Assembly: GCA_022414725.1 (NCBI GenBank)
Contig: CM039466.1
Coordinates: forward strand, 14,916,287 to 14,980,286
DNA length: 64,000 nucleotides
Direction of reading: 5' to 3'
Source: Microglena sp. YARC
Taxonomy: Eukaryota > Chlorophyta > Chlorophyceae > Chlamydomonadales > Chlamydomonadaceae
Shown one piece after another: positions 44,001-54,124 of this stretch. How positions within the stretch are numbered: position 1 is the first letter of the stretch; the number at the start of each line of letters is the position of its first letter. The notes below the pieces were generated by a model, which searched no databases, was not told the DNA's origin, and saw nothing but the letters and a program-made list of their open reading frames with translations. The translations under genes were made by a program, and so were the position numbers.

Positions 44001-47000
44001 CAACACAACAACACAACAAAACAACAACACACAACACAGCAACACAACAACACACAACACAACAACACAACAACGCAACAGCACAACAACACAACAACAC
44101 AACAACACAACAACACAACGACACAGCAACACAGCAACACAACAATACATCAACACAACAACACAACAAAACAACAACACAACACCACAACAACACCACA
44201 ACACAACAACACAACAACACAACAACGCAACAGGGCAACAGCACAACAACACAACAACGCAACAGCACAACAACACAACAACACAACAATACAACAACAC
44301 AACAACAGAACAACAACAAACAACACAACAACAACAACAAGACAACAGCACAACAACACAACAACACAACAAAAACAACAACACAACAACACAACAACAC
44401 AACAACACAGCAACACAACAGCACAACAACACAACAGCACAACAACACAACAACACAACGACACAACAACACAACAACGCAACAGCACAACAACACAACA
44501 ACACAACGACACAACAACACAACAACACAACAAAACAACAATACAACAACACAACATCACAACAACACAACAACAAGACAACACGACAAAATGTCAACAC
44601 CACAACACAACAACACAACAACACAACAAAACAACAATACAACAACACAACATCACAACAGCAAAACAACACAACAACGCAACAACGCAACAACGCAACA
44701 GCACAACAACACAACAACACAACAGCACAACAGCACAACAACACAACAACACAGCGACACAACAACACAACAACACAACAACACAACAACACAACAACAC
44801 AACAACACAACAACAACACAACACAACAACACAACAACACAACAACACAGCAACACAGCAACACAGCAACACAACAACACAACAACGCAACAACACAACA
44901 GCACAACAACACAACAACACAACAACACAACAATACAACAACACAACAACACAACATCACAACAACAGAACAACACGACAACACGACAACATGTCAACAG
45001 CACAACACAACAACACAACAACGCAACAGCATAACAACACAACAACACAACATCACAACAACACAACAACACGACAACACGACAACACAGCAACACGACC
45101 CCACAACAACACAACAACACAGCAACACAACAACACACGTAGGGGCACATGGACACACTGGCAGAGACACATGGGCACATGTAGACAGGAGCAGGCACAC
45201 AGGCACACAAGTGCACGGGCATAAAAACGCTACAACACATCAACACAACAGCACAGACATGGGCACGGGCATGGGCACAGCAACACAGCAGCACAAACAC
45301 GGGCAAGGGCATGGGCACAACAACACAACAGCACAGACACGGGCACGGGCATGGGCACAGCAACACAGCAGCACAGACACAGGCACGGGCATGGGCACAA
45401 CAACACAACAGCACAGACAAGGGCACAACCACAGAGGCGTAGCAAAAGACATGCAAGGAAATCTGGACTATATTTTTCTCTGCCTTCAAGCCAATCCACT
45501 CCCTATCTCCATCTGCAGCTGTCAAGTCATCATGCATGGTGGCAGGCCCTCTCTACTACTCGCAAGAAGCAGCTGCAGCATCACCACTCCCAGTGCTCCT
45601 CCGAACTCAAGACGGCTATGAAGAGCGAGCAATGGCCCACACACTACAAGCAGGACAAGAAAGTCAACATGCATGGCTCTGCCACCCAAAACCTGGCCAC
45701 AGCCTCAGCTCTCATTGTCACACTCCATGTTGCTCGTGCCTCGACACGGTCCACTTCTGTTCAACCCTTACACTCTGCCACTCCCACTGACCCCACTACT
45801 ACTTCTGGAGCCACGCCACCTGCCCTTGCTGCATTGTCTGAAGCCACTCCACTACCTGGATCCAATCCAGGTAGCAGGCTGGGGGCAGCACAAGCATCTC
45901 CGCATCGCTTCCCACAACCCCCCGAGCTGAGCAAGCGCATACTTGAATCTCGTCACAAGCTAAAGCCTTTGGGCATGTCGCCTGCGCAGGACCATGCCGC
46001 AGCTGCATCATGGGCAGGGGGCATCAGCCTAGGCAGTAGGGTATGTCCACAATTCTCTTACACAGCTGCTGCTGCTGCTGCAGACACATCTTGGGATGTG
46101 GCTGCACCACATACGCCTTGGACTGTGGCAAGCCCACCCAAGCCTGTTGGAAGCAGTGGGGTAGGTGCCAGTGGCACGACCCCCTCTGTAAGCACTGTGA
46201 AGATGGGCTATGAGGCGTGCTTGTGTTTGGCATCGTATGCAATCACTATTGCTATTGACAAGGACCATGTAAGTCCTCAAGGGAGGGGCAGCAAGTCGTG
46301 GACCTTACCGTTCATGCTTCTGCCAGCTCAGCAGCCTGATCAGCAGGGCTCTGATGCACAGGCTTCCCAAAACACACAGCAGAGTTCAGGCAGGGGCTGT
46401 ACTGCAGCACTACTGGTGGGCCCTCCGTTGTATGAGGACGCAGTTGTCCAGCGGCTGCTGAGCTGGCAGCTCCAGTGCAAGGTAGATATATCACATCAGC
46501 TGTTTCCAGTGGGCATGGAGCTCCCTTTACCCATGGATATAGGCCACCTTGCAGCCATGGAGATGAGCCACCCTGTGCCCATGTGTGTAGACATCCCTGC
46601 AGCCATGAATGTAGACATCTCTGCATCTATGTCTGTGGACATCCCTGCGCCCATGTGTGTACACATTTCTGCATCCATGTCTGTAGACATCCCTGGACCC
46701 ATGGACATAGACAAGGTCACGCCCACTCCTTCTTCCCTTCCCGAGGATGCGGTGGCAGCAAAGGAGGTAGGGGAGGAAGAGATACAGGAAGAGTTCATGC
46801 CACAAGTAGCATCCCTGGAGCTGCTGTCCAGCTTCCCAGAATCCAGTAGTCCACCTCCTGCCCTATGTGTGGATCTCGGCTGCATCCAGAGCGTTGGAGC
46901 GCATTTGAGTGTGCTTCCAGTGCATGTGGGGGCCTCCCCTTTGGCTGTGACTCCGCTCCACAGTATTCACTCCTTGGCAGGGCTACTGCTGTCCATATGG

Positions 47001-47400
47001 TTGCGGGGGAGGTCAGAGATGGAAGTTAGCAATGACGCTGGAAAGACTGGGGAGCATGTTCATACGGTGGGTGAGGGCGTGGGCGGTGAGGGTGGGGATT
47101 AGGGTGGGAGTGGCGGTCGGGTTCGGGGGGTGAGGTGTTATGTTTGAGGTGATGGTCGCAGGGGGGGGATGGGGTTGGAGAGGAGGAGGTGAGGGGGGGG
47201 GTAGTGGTGGGGTTGTGTATAAATATATGTATATGTGGCGAAAGACGGGTGGGGGGAGGGGGGGGGGGGGGGGGGGGGGTCAGAGTATCATGATGTACAG
47301 CTCACCAGGTTGTACAATTGTTTGTATGGGCATCCTGCTATATTTGTTGTTTTGGCAGATGTTGTGGGTGCAGACTGAGAATAGCGTGTTGTCTGTCTAA
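29002..47400 (+). CDS. Predicted five-exon gene of unknown function with a 12-kb satellite intron
   Basis: Exons 29002-29109, 31296-31413, 32205-33445, 45519-47066 and 47359-47400 all have GT..AG borders, and phases agree (0, 1, 0, 0). The product is about 1018 residues and ends at TAA. The start ATG follows an in-frame TGA. Exon 1 is acidic (SPEEGEDDADWWEPVDSGVY). Exon 2 reads STMGRPKSRLDVASGLGFKL and is basic at its end. Exon 3 is about ten imperfect 38-residue repeats of LPQKRQPHPGDLQ...SQHQA type. Exon 4 is Ser/Ala/Pro-rich with SELKTAMKSEQWPTHYKQDK near its start, an 8-residue VDIPAPMC-like repeat (46584-46720) and an acidic KEVGEEEIQEEF stretch. I recognise no domain. The join across intron 3 rests only on phase and splice motifs, and exons 1-3 and 4-5 could be two genes. 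Donor 33426 is an alternative to 33445. Confidence 0.45.
29225..29870. repeat. GGGGCATGGGGCATAGGGCG minisatellite
   Basis: G-rich degenerate units of 13-20 bp with ATGATGCATG insertions, ending in a G run near 29770-29787, in intron 1 of the unknown gene. Open frames here are repeat artefacts. Confidence 0.85.
30000..30890. repeat. ATCCAAACCTTCACA minisatellite with 97-bp then 30-bp units
   Basis: 30040-30440 is ordered as a 97-bp higher unit (spacing 97 between matching blocks at 30149, 30246 and 30343). 30595-30775 is a plain 30-bp unit (CATGTCCATCCAAACCTTCA plus CACTTTGCTA). A single stray copy (GCTCATTCAAACCTTCACAT) reappears at 32169, directly before the 32205 exon. Confidence 0.9.
31440..32165. 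repeat. CAGCACCCCAC-rich degenerate repeat
   Basis: Units of about 30-60 bp with CATCCTCAGCACCCCAC and ACAACATCACTACC fill intron 2 of the unknown gene. Confidence 0.75.
32480..33420 (+). repeat. Coding minisatellite, unit 114 bp
   Basis: Unit with CCTGGAGATCTACAAGAGCC, CAGCATCA(T/A)GCTT and GGAACAGAGTCAGACCC, at 114-bp spacing (for example 32724 and 32838). The unit is 38 codons, so it keeps frame. The plus frame is open throughout. The minus frame is also open over 33047-32490 (VTLLHDLQDGSDSVPADVK). Confidence 0.85.
33560..34430. repeat. Degenerate CACAGGCACA-rich flank of the satellite
   Basis: Loose units of GGGCACACGCACA, CACAGTCCCACAGGCTCATG and ACAGATGCACACAGAC. It reads as diverged satellite at the array edge. 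Confidence 0.8.
34430..43230. repeat. 68-bp satellite array, about 8.8 kb
   Basis: The unit is a 30-bp block (GGTACGTGGGCACACAGACA + CAGGTACATA) followed by a 38-bp variant with an added CTCACAGAC and GGGTGCATA. Spacing is 68 bp over long stretches (for example 34976, 35044, 35112, 35180, 35248). The array begins with 30-bp units only (34480-34690) and becomes the 68-bp dimer after 34690. 36000-39400 has many 1-3 base deletions. About 130 dimers. It has no stops in several frames on both strands, so its long open frames are not genes. Confidence 0.95.
43230..43735. repeat. Degenerate ACACAGGCACATGGGCACA flank
   Basis: Right edge of the satellite, with a CATCATCACAGACACAGGCA unit repeated four to five times (43530-43710). 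Confidence 0.8.
43735..45135. repeat. AACAACAC octamer array, about 1.4 kb
   Basis: Octamer AACAACAC with point variants (CAGCACAA, CAACGCAA, CGACACAA) and occasional phase shifts. All frames read Asn/Thr/Gln on one strand and Cys/Val/Leu on the other, and none is a gene. Confidence 0.95.
45240..45425. repeat. GGGCACGGGCATGGGCACA minisatellite
   Basis: Four units of about 45 bp, each with CAACACA(A/G)CAGCACA(G/A)ACA, just before the 45519 acceptor. Confidence 0.85.
47110..47280. repeat. G-rich low-complexity stretch
   Basis: GGGGGTGAGG-type sequence ending in a 22-base G run (47258-47279), inside the last intron of the unknown gene. Confidence 0.8.
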
Positions 47401-47915
47401 ATGACATGTCATGCCCCCTTCCTGAAACTGTTGTGGTTGAATGTGGTTAACAAGTAAATGTATGCCTTTTTACGAGGGTGAAGTTTAGGGGGGCCAGCCC
47501 GTTTGCTTGCACCGGGGCCAACCACCAATGGGTGAATATGGTAATGTAGTTGTATTGTCTGTCTGATCCTCATGGCATGACCCCTTTCTGAAACTGTTGT
47601 GGGTGAAGTGGGTGAGAAATGTTAAATGTGTACGTTGTTCGTCTGAACGTCGTGGGGTAACAATATCTGGCAAGTTAAGGTTGTCCAACTCTCAGAAAAA
47701 TAAATCGCGGCCAGAAAGCGCGTCAACCAAGAAGCGCGGTGCCAATTTAAGGGAGCCATTCAATGTCAAAAATATTATAATATTATAATATAAGTATATA
47801 ACTATATTGCAATATTTTCCATGTTCACATTGCACTAGGCTTGCACCATCATGTACGTTGTCCGACTGAAAGTCGCGTTATGCCTGCTTGCTGCTGCAGA
47901 TGTTGTTGGTGAATG
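47385..47915 (+). repeat. Copies of the 3' end of the unknown gene
   Basis: The stop region TTGTCTGTCTAAATGACATG followed by CCTTCCTGAAACTGTTGTGG recurs near 47550 (TTGTCTGTCTGATCCTCATG, CCTTTCTGAAACTGTTGTGG), partly at 47636 and again near 47859. The stop is lost or changed in the copies. Confidence 0.65.
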
Positions 47916-47996
47916 CGGAGAGGGGGCACGTTGCGGGCTTGGTACGTATGGATGCTTCTTCATCAGCGAAGTTCTTGGAAGAGCATGGAGTGCAGG
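47906..47996 (+). CDS. Possible isolated exon, product unknown
   Basis: A good acceptor (TGCTTGCTGCTGCAG) and donor (GTGCAG|GTGAGA) flank an open stretch reading MLLVNAERGHVAGLVRMDAS and ending FLEEHGVQ. Copies of its 3' edge follow at 48072, 48187, 48999 and 49112. No family recognised, and no partner exon was found. Confidence 0.3.
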
Positions 47997-48059
47997 TGAG
48001 ATCAGATCGACTTCTTCTTACCACTCCCCTGTCCTGTGTTTATACTGTCCCAAATTGAA

Positions 48060-49250
48060 AGCGTCTAGATTCTTGGAAGACCATGGGGTGCAGGTGAGAT
48101 CTGGTAGACTTCATCTTACCACTCCTCTTCTTCTTACCACTCCCCTGTCCTGTGTTTATACAGTCCCAAGTTAAAAGCGTCTAGGTTCTTGGAAGTCCAT
48201 GGGGTGCAGGTGAGATCTGGTGGACTTCGTCTTACCATTCCTCTTCTTCTTCCCACTTCCCTGCCCTGTGCACTTGCACTCCCAAGCTCTTATAAGTTGG
48301 ACTCTGGTGGACTTTGTCTTACCACTCCACTGCTATGTGTACTTCTGCGTACTTACATTCCCAAGCTCTGTGTACTTACATTCCAAAGCTTTGTGCACTT
48401 ACATTCCTAAGCTCTGTGTACTTACATTCCCAAGCTTTGTGTACTTCCATTCCCAAGCTTTGTGTACTTACCTTCCTAAGCTCTGTGTACTTAGATTCCC
48501 AAGCTCTGTGAACTTACATTCCTAAGCTCTGTGTACTTACATTCCCAAGCTCTGTGTACTTACATTCCTAAGCTCTGTGTACTTACATTCCCAAGCTCTG
48601 TGTACTTACATTCCCAAGCTCTGTGTACTTACATTCCCAAGCTCTGTGTACTTACATTCTCAAGCTCTGTGTACTTACATTCCCAAGCTCTGTGTACTTC
48701 CATTCCCAAGCTTTGTGTACTTACCTTCCTAAGCTCTGTGTACTTAGATTCCCAAGCTCTGTGTACTTACATTCCTAAGCTCTGTGTACTTACATTCCCA
48801 AGCTCTGTGTACTTACGTTCCCAAGCTCTGTGTACTTACATTCCCAAGCTCTGTGTACTTACATTCCCAAGCTCTGTGTACTTACATTCCCAAGCTCTTG
48901 TAAGGTTAGACTCGTATATGATATGGTGTAATTCCTGTTCTGATCTGATCTCTTCCCTGTCCAGTGTGTTTAAATTCCACAATTGAAATCATCTAGGTCC
49001 TTGACATAGCATGGGGTGCAGGTGAGATCTGGTGGACTTCCTGTTCTGATCTTATCATTTCTGTCATGTGTACTGTCCGAAATTAAGTCCCAAATTAATG
49101 TCATACAGTTTGTTGCATGACCATGGGATGGAGTGCAGGCAAGATCTGGTGGACTCCACTGCCTGGAGCCACGCCACCTGCCCCTGGACACACATGTGGA
49201 CACGTGATGTGCTGCAAGCAGCATGCAGACAACATCTGGTGGACTCCCTA
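48060..49250 (+). repeat. Copies of the 47996 exon edge, with a 23-bp minisatellite between
   Basis: TTCTTGGAAG(A/T)CCATGGGGT plus GCAGGTGAGATCTGGTGGAC recurs at 48072, 48187, 48999, 49112 and 49212 with decay. Between them, 48340-48900 is a 23-bp unit (TGTGTACTTACATTCCCAAG + CTC). Confidence 0.85.
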
Positions 49251-49609
49251 TAGTTTTTTTTGTGTGACGGGTCTGACCCCCGTGCGACCCTCAGGTGTGC
49301 GAGTTTAGGACGAAATGGGCCCTTGGCCGTCAAGAAGTGCGACTGCGAGTGAGTGATTTGTGCCCTGGGTCCCACCTGGGTCGCTCAGGCCCAGCCCAGG
49401 TAGCTAGCTTAGGCCTACCCCTCGTGGAAATTACCTAGTCAGAACTGTGAAAGTGACCCATGGATCATGCATGGGCCCACATGCCCAAGCCAGACAGTAC
49501 AGATGTACAATCCAGTCTTCCTATTCTGGTATTATCACTTCCCTGTCCTGTGTGTGTGCATTCCCTAATGATATTGTCATACAGTCAACAAAATAAAGTC
49601 AACTAAACC

Positions 49610-49980
49610 GAACGTGGAAGCCAAACTTGTGAACTAAACTGATATAAAATAAACTGAGCCAGACCAAACCTACACTACACTTAACCTAACCTAAAGCAAT
49701 GTAAACGAAATAACCTAACCTAATCTAAACCTGGACTCAGGAAAACTGGGGACACCTTACCTAACCCATAATCCCCATACTACCTTATCTTACCTTGCCT
49801 TACCTAACCCATATTTCCTGAGTCCCCATGGGTCCCCAGGAATAAAGTAAAGTAAACAACGTAACCTAGGTGTAGGTTAGGTATAGGTTAGGTTAGGTTA
49901 CCTATAAAGTTATGTAAACAAAATAACCTAATATAATCTAACCTAACCTATCTAACCTGGACTCAGGAAAACTGGCAACT
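49610..49980. repeat. Degenerate CCTAACCTAA / TTAGGT repeat
   Basis: Scattered AACCTAACCTAA and GGTTAGGTATAGGTTAGG blocks in both orientations, with GGACTCAGGAAAACTGG at 49732 and 49959. Too irregular to be a telomeric tract. Confidence 0.6.
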
Positions 49981-50154
49981 TACAAAACATATCCAGCCAC
50001 CTTCCACTGCCACTACAATAGCCACAACGATGCTCCCATCCCACCCTGCCCCTCACTCCATCTTTGAATCCCTGGCCAACATGTGTGCAGTGTTCACCAG
50101 CTTTGAGAGTGATGGATGCTCTCGTGCACACCATGGCTACCCACCCATCCCCCG

Positions 50155-50400
50155 GCTGCTTTCTCATGAGGGGTGGGGCTGAGGGACCAGATGTCTCAAT
50201 ATGGCATGCATGTGAAGAAGAGGCACCAGAGAGCAGGGACATGCTGGATTTCTACGGCCTACTTGCAGTATCATGAGGGGTTCTGTCTCATGCTGTCGCG
50301 TGAGGGGTGGAGCTGAGGGACCAGGTGTCTCATTATGGCATGAATGTGAGGAAGAGGCACTGAGGGACAAAATATTGGATTACTACAGCTTGCTTGCAGG
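50155..50400 (+). repeat. Direct duplication of a possible exon
   Basis: Copies at about 50165-50280 and 50300-50400 both read RGGAEGP(D/G)VS(I/L)WH(A/E)CEEEA, then DxLD(F/Y)Y(G/S)LLA in one frame. Differences are mostly conservative. No flanking gene model. Confidence 0.45.
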
Positions 50401-50435
50401 AGCAGGTCACAGATCTAGGCAGCTCTGTGAACCCA

Positions 50436-50560
50436 CCGCTTGTAGCAGCAGCTTCTAGGCAGGTCTCTTGGCCCACCGCTAAGAGCAGCAGCTTCTAGAC
50501 AAATCTCTTGGCCCATCGCTAGCAGCAGTAGCTTCTAGGCAGGTTTGTGAGCCAACTGCC
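50436..50560. repeat. Three tandem half-copies of family A ends
   Basis: GCAGCAGCTTCTAGGCAGGT with CTCTTGGCCCACCGCT occurs three times at about 48-bp spacing. Confidence 0.65.
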
Positions 50561-50853
50561 ACCTGCCCCTGGACACACATGTGAATACGTGATGTGCTGC
50601 AAGCAGCATGCAATTGTTTCAGAACCCAACATTCAACTTAATGAAATTATTATCAAACCAAATCAGGTACTGAATTTGACGAAGCTAAATCTAACTTCCA
50701 TGGATTCCTGAATAGAACTGACTCAGGGGAAATCATTTCATACGAATTTGGCATTCACCATGGGTGCAGGAGACGTTGGAAACCTGACCTGGCACCAGGG
50801 TTGTTCTAAACGCTGTGTGTTGCATCATAGATTCAGATTTTGGAGCTCCGTTG

Positions 50854-50870
50854 CAGGGTACTACATTTTG
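50854..50870. repeat. Solo end of the family C MITE
   Basis: CAGGGTACTACATTTTG is the exact complement of the right end of the 51420-51602 element. Confidence 0.6.
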
Positions 50871-51419
50871 CCATTTTTGTTAGTGTGAACAACGTAGATA
50901 CTACGTAGGGTCTACAAGTTAAGTTAGTGTGGTGGTGGTGGTGGTGGTGGCAGTGCCTGGCACGTTACTTTGGGTCTCCAGGCTTAGCGGGTTTCCTTTT
51001 TTGCGTGTATAAGGGTAAATGGGCTCCCAAAGCTTACGTGCTGTCACGCACAAACGTATGTTTTGTAGTATCCTGGTCCTAAGCATCTCAGAGGGTCTGG
51101 GTTCGTCACAGACACAGATTTTGGAGGGTCCCTTGCGTTGCAGACACAGATTTTGAAACTGGTTGCGTCTCAGGATGCAGATTTTTGAGTCCCCCACAAC
51201 AACCCTGTCTGGCACCCCCAGCCTGGCACCCAGCCTTGTCTTTGTGATTTAATCATGAGTCAAATACTTGACCAAGTACGAAATATCATACGATATTGTA
51301 CAAATGCGATACATCATATTATATTGTCGATACGTCGATATATGGACCATATCAAATGATGTATCATAGGATATTTCAATATATTGCACAATGTCGTTTG
51401 ACAATCTTGGGGACCAGTA

Positions 51420-51602
51420 CAGGGTACTACAAAGCGCAGTGCCGCGCTGCCTTTTTGAGCCCTTCTGCGCGTTTCGCGCAGTTTTTTCAACCCCCTGTGG
51501 GCGCAGCGCGCAGTTTTTGCGTTTTTTGAAGTACAAGGCGCTGACCATGTTGACGTCTGTGCGCTTTAAGCGCTGGCCAATTTGACAAAATGTAGTACCC
51601 TG
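51420..51602. mobile_element. MITE, family C, with 13-bp flanking direct repeats
   Basis: Terminal inverted repeats CAGGGTACTACA (51420-51431) and TGTAGTACCCTG (51591-51602). It is flanked on both sides by TTGGGGACCAGTA (51407-51419 and 51603-51615). The interior is GC-rich with AAAGCGC / GCGCTTT arms and no coding capacity. Confidence 0.75.
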
Positions 51603-52019
51603 TTGGGGACCAGTACGATTTTGGCATCCCTACAAATGCTTGAGTCCCGAACACTTCACGTCTGATGTTTATGGCCTGGGTGGAGGTGTGTGTAGTGAGT
51701 GGTTGTCCAGATTCAATCATTGGCAAGATTATGATATATGCAGGTTTGTCCAGTAATATATTGTGTGACATATCGACGACGTTGCATCAACTATGTGGTG
51801 TGTTTGGCCACCAGGCCTGCCCTATGTGGTGGGTTCCTTCGTCCATGTTGGGTGTGCTTGCTTGTGGAGTCTTGCTAGTTTGGTTTCCGGACATTCTTTG
51901 TTTAGTCTGGACTCTCTCTTTACTCCCTGGGGTGCCTAGGGTCTTTATCCTAGGCACTCGGGTCCCTTTTCCTCCACTTTCTGTTCTCCTTCCCGCCTCT
52001 TTTTTGCTTGTTTCTTTCT

Positions 52020-53130
52020 GCCCTACTCTTAGTTTTTTTTCTAGGTTTGTGGAGGTGCCTAAAAACCCTCGTGTTTCCTTTTCTAAAATTGGATTGTAGG
52101 CAGGCTTTGCTGCTGTCCTGTCTTGGCAGTGATCTGCTGAGTTTATGTTACGTGCCCTCTCTCTGGATTGACTTGCTTGTGGCTTCTCCGCAGTGTTCTG
52201 CTGAGTTTATGTAACGTACCCTCTCTCTCTGTGGCTTCTGGAATGCGGGCAGGGCTGTGTTGGCTGCATAAGCTATCAGATGCTTATTGCCAACAGGTAT
52301 GTCCTGTGTGGTGGATTCTCTCGTTCCTGTTAAAGTGTGAAGTGTCCCTGCTTGCTGGGTCTTGCTCGGTTGCTTGCTGGACTCTCTGTATTTAGTCTGG
52401 AGTTCTGGACTCCCCCTTTACTTCATGGGGTGCCTATGCCTTTTATTCTAGGCACCCAGGTCCATTTCTGCAAGATGGTTGTGCTGGGTTGACTTGAGCT
52501 TTTCCTGCAGGGGCATTGTCGTTGCATATTCAGGTGCTCTTAGCACATGCCCTTGGGGATATTTAGTTATTTTTGGTTCGGCCCTCCTCTCTTGTGTTTG
52601 TTGAGCTTGGTGCTCTGGATTGCCTACCTTGGCAGCCCTCCTCTTTCCTATCTCCTTTTCCCCTCTAGTTATTTCCTTTTTTTACTTTTCCTAGTTTGTC
52701 TTTCAGGTGTGGGGGGGTGCATCAACAACCCTCATGCTCCCTGTTTAAAAAATTGACGATAGGAAGGCTGTGCTGCTGTCCGGTCTTGGAAATATTTTGT
52801 TGAGTTTACTTAACGAAACTCCTCTCTCTACATATCTCTTGACTTGATTCGCTATTTCTTACCAACTTCCACCTCTGGGTTGACTTACTTCGCTATTTTT
52901 CTCCATGCCTTTGTAATTCGCTCTGTTTTTTCGTTAAGCTCTATAATGTGTTTTTTCTTTCGTTTTGTTAATTAACCTCCTGGACCAGGTACTGAGGTGT
53001 ATGTTGCCTAAACCCTCGCTGTTGTAAAACTGTCCAGCTGCTCCGGCTCTGTACGGTCTCGTCATTGATTTTTGCTTAGTACGTAACAATGTCTTCTCTC
53101 TTCTCTCTCTCTGGATTGCACATCACACGC
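52020..53130. repeat. Family of GTTTGTGGAGGTGCC...GAGTTTATGTTACG repeats
   Basis: Copies or parts at 52041-52190, 52190-52250, 52700-52830 and 52985-53110, and also at 15150-15420. Each has an AG-GTTTGTGGAGGTGCCT start, CCCTCGTG, a GGCTGTGCTGCTGTCCTGTC core and a CTCTCTCTC tail. No protein match. Confidence 0.7.
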
Positions 53131-53158
53131 CTGGGTACACTGGGGTAAGAAATAACAC

Positions 53159-53336
53159 ATAGCTTTCTCTTCGGACACGAGCAGCAGCTTCTAGGCATCT
53201 CCTCTGGCTTGCAACGCAGCCAAACCTAGGGCAACATAGTGCATCTGGAAGCTGGCTGAATCAGATTTTCAGTACTGTCAAGATCTTGGGGCCCAGACCA
53301 GTGTCTGGCACAGGGAGCTGCCCATAAAAAAGCTAC
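53159..53336. mobile_element. MITE-like element, family A copy 5
   Basis: CATAGCTTTCTCTTCGGACA and CGAGCAGCAGCTTCTAGGCA on the left mirror GGGAGCTGCCCATAAAAAAGCT on the right. The interior CATCTGGAAGCTGGCTGAATCAG matches copy 2. Confidence 0.6.
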
Positions 53337-53619
53337 GAGGTAACATAGACTGTAGTTTACAACTTGTTAGAACCCTCTGTCGGGTTCGGCCCTAACATTA
53401 AGGCATGGCAGATATCAAATCAATAAATGAATCAAGAGAAGAATGTAAAGCATACTAATTTAAATAGAAGAATAAGAATGTATCAACAGTGATAACTGAC
53501 TCTTAATGAGGTGTCTAAGTATGAGTTGCATCTGCAACATATTGACCGATACTACGCCTGAGCTCGGACTACCCCGCAACAGCTAGGAGAAAAGTACTCG
53601 ACCTCTTTCAGGTCGGAAA

Positions 53620-53690
53620 TCGTGAACTCAGCAACAGGTTTGAACCCTCGACCTGTCAGTCAAAGCTGGTACCAACCAAGCCTGGGCTCG
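53620..53690 (-). repeat. tRNA-like / SINE-like relic
   Basis: The minus strand has GAGGGTTCAAACCTG (B box) and, upstream, GCTTGGTTGGTACC (A-box-like). No full cloverleaf seen. Confidence 0.35.
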
Positions 53691-53759
53691 TTAAGAAGTA
53701 TACTATATATACCATACATCATTTAGTCAATGAAGTGGCCTGCAGACTCTCGAACAATG

Positions 53760-54010
53760 AAGGATGAAGGATGAAGACTAGATGATGGACATGCTCATTA
53801 ACCCCCTCAGATTATGAGCATTCCCATCATTGTCATCTCCATCAATACCACCCTACGGTAGCTTGTGAGAGTTGACAGCCAGGGATCCCCCCAACTGAAC
53901 GTCTTGCACTAAATAGAAGGATGAAGACTAGATGATGGACATGCTCAGTAACCCCCTCAGATTATGAGCATTCCCATCATCCTCATCTCCATCATTTCCA
54001 CGCTAGCAAA
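53760..54010. repeat. Second site of the 8.2-8.5 kb repeat
   Basis: Two units of about 160 bp with GATGATGGACATGCTCATTA and GCTTGTGAGAGTTGACAGCC. Confidence 0.75.
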
Positions 54011-54124
54011 CCAACCTCTCAGCATACTAATGGACTGGCATGCAATTGCATGTACCAAGCAGTAATGCATTGAATCACGAAGAGCCTATGTGAAGACCAG
54101 GGGCCGCAATAAACAAAATCCACA

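Noticed and set aside
43299..45224. 641-codon Asn/Thr/Gln-rich frame and Cys/Val/Leu frames on the other strand
   Set aside because: Translation of the AACAACAC octamer array; no start context, splice structure or non-repeat sequence.
45536..45790. Alternative frame (84 codons) in exon 4 of the unknown gene
   Set aside because: The frame open for 516 codons from the 45519 acceptor is much longer and matches the phase of exons 3 and 5.
49610..49980. Interstitial telomere tract
   Set aside because: CCTAA/TTAGGT motifs are irregular, short and in both orientations, mixed with unrelated words.
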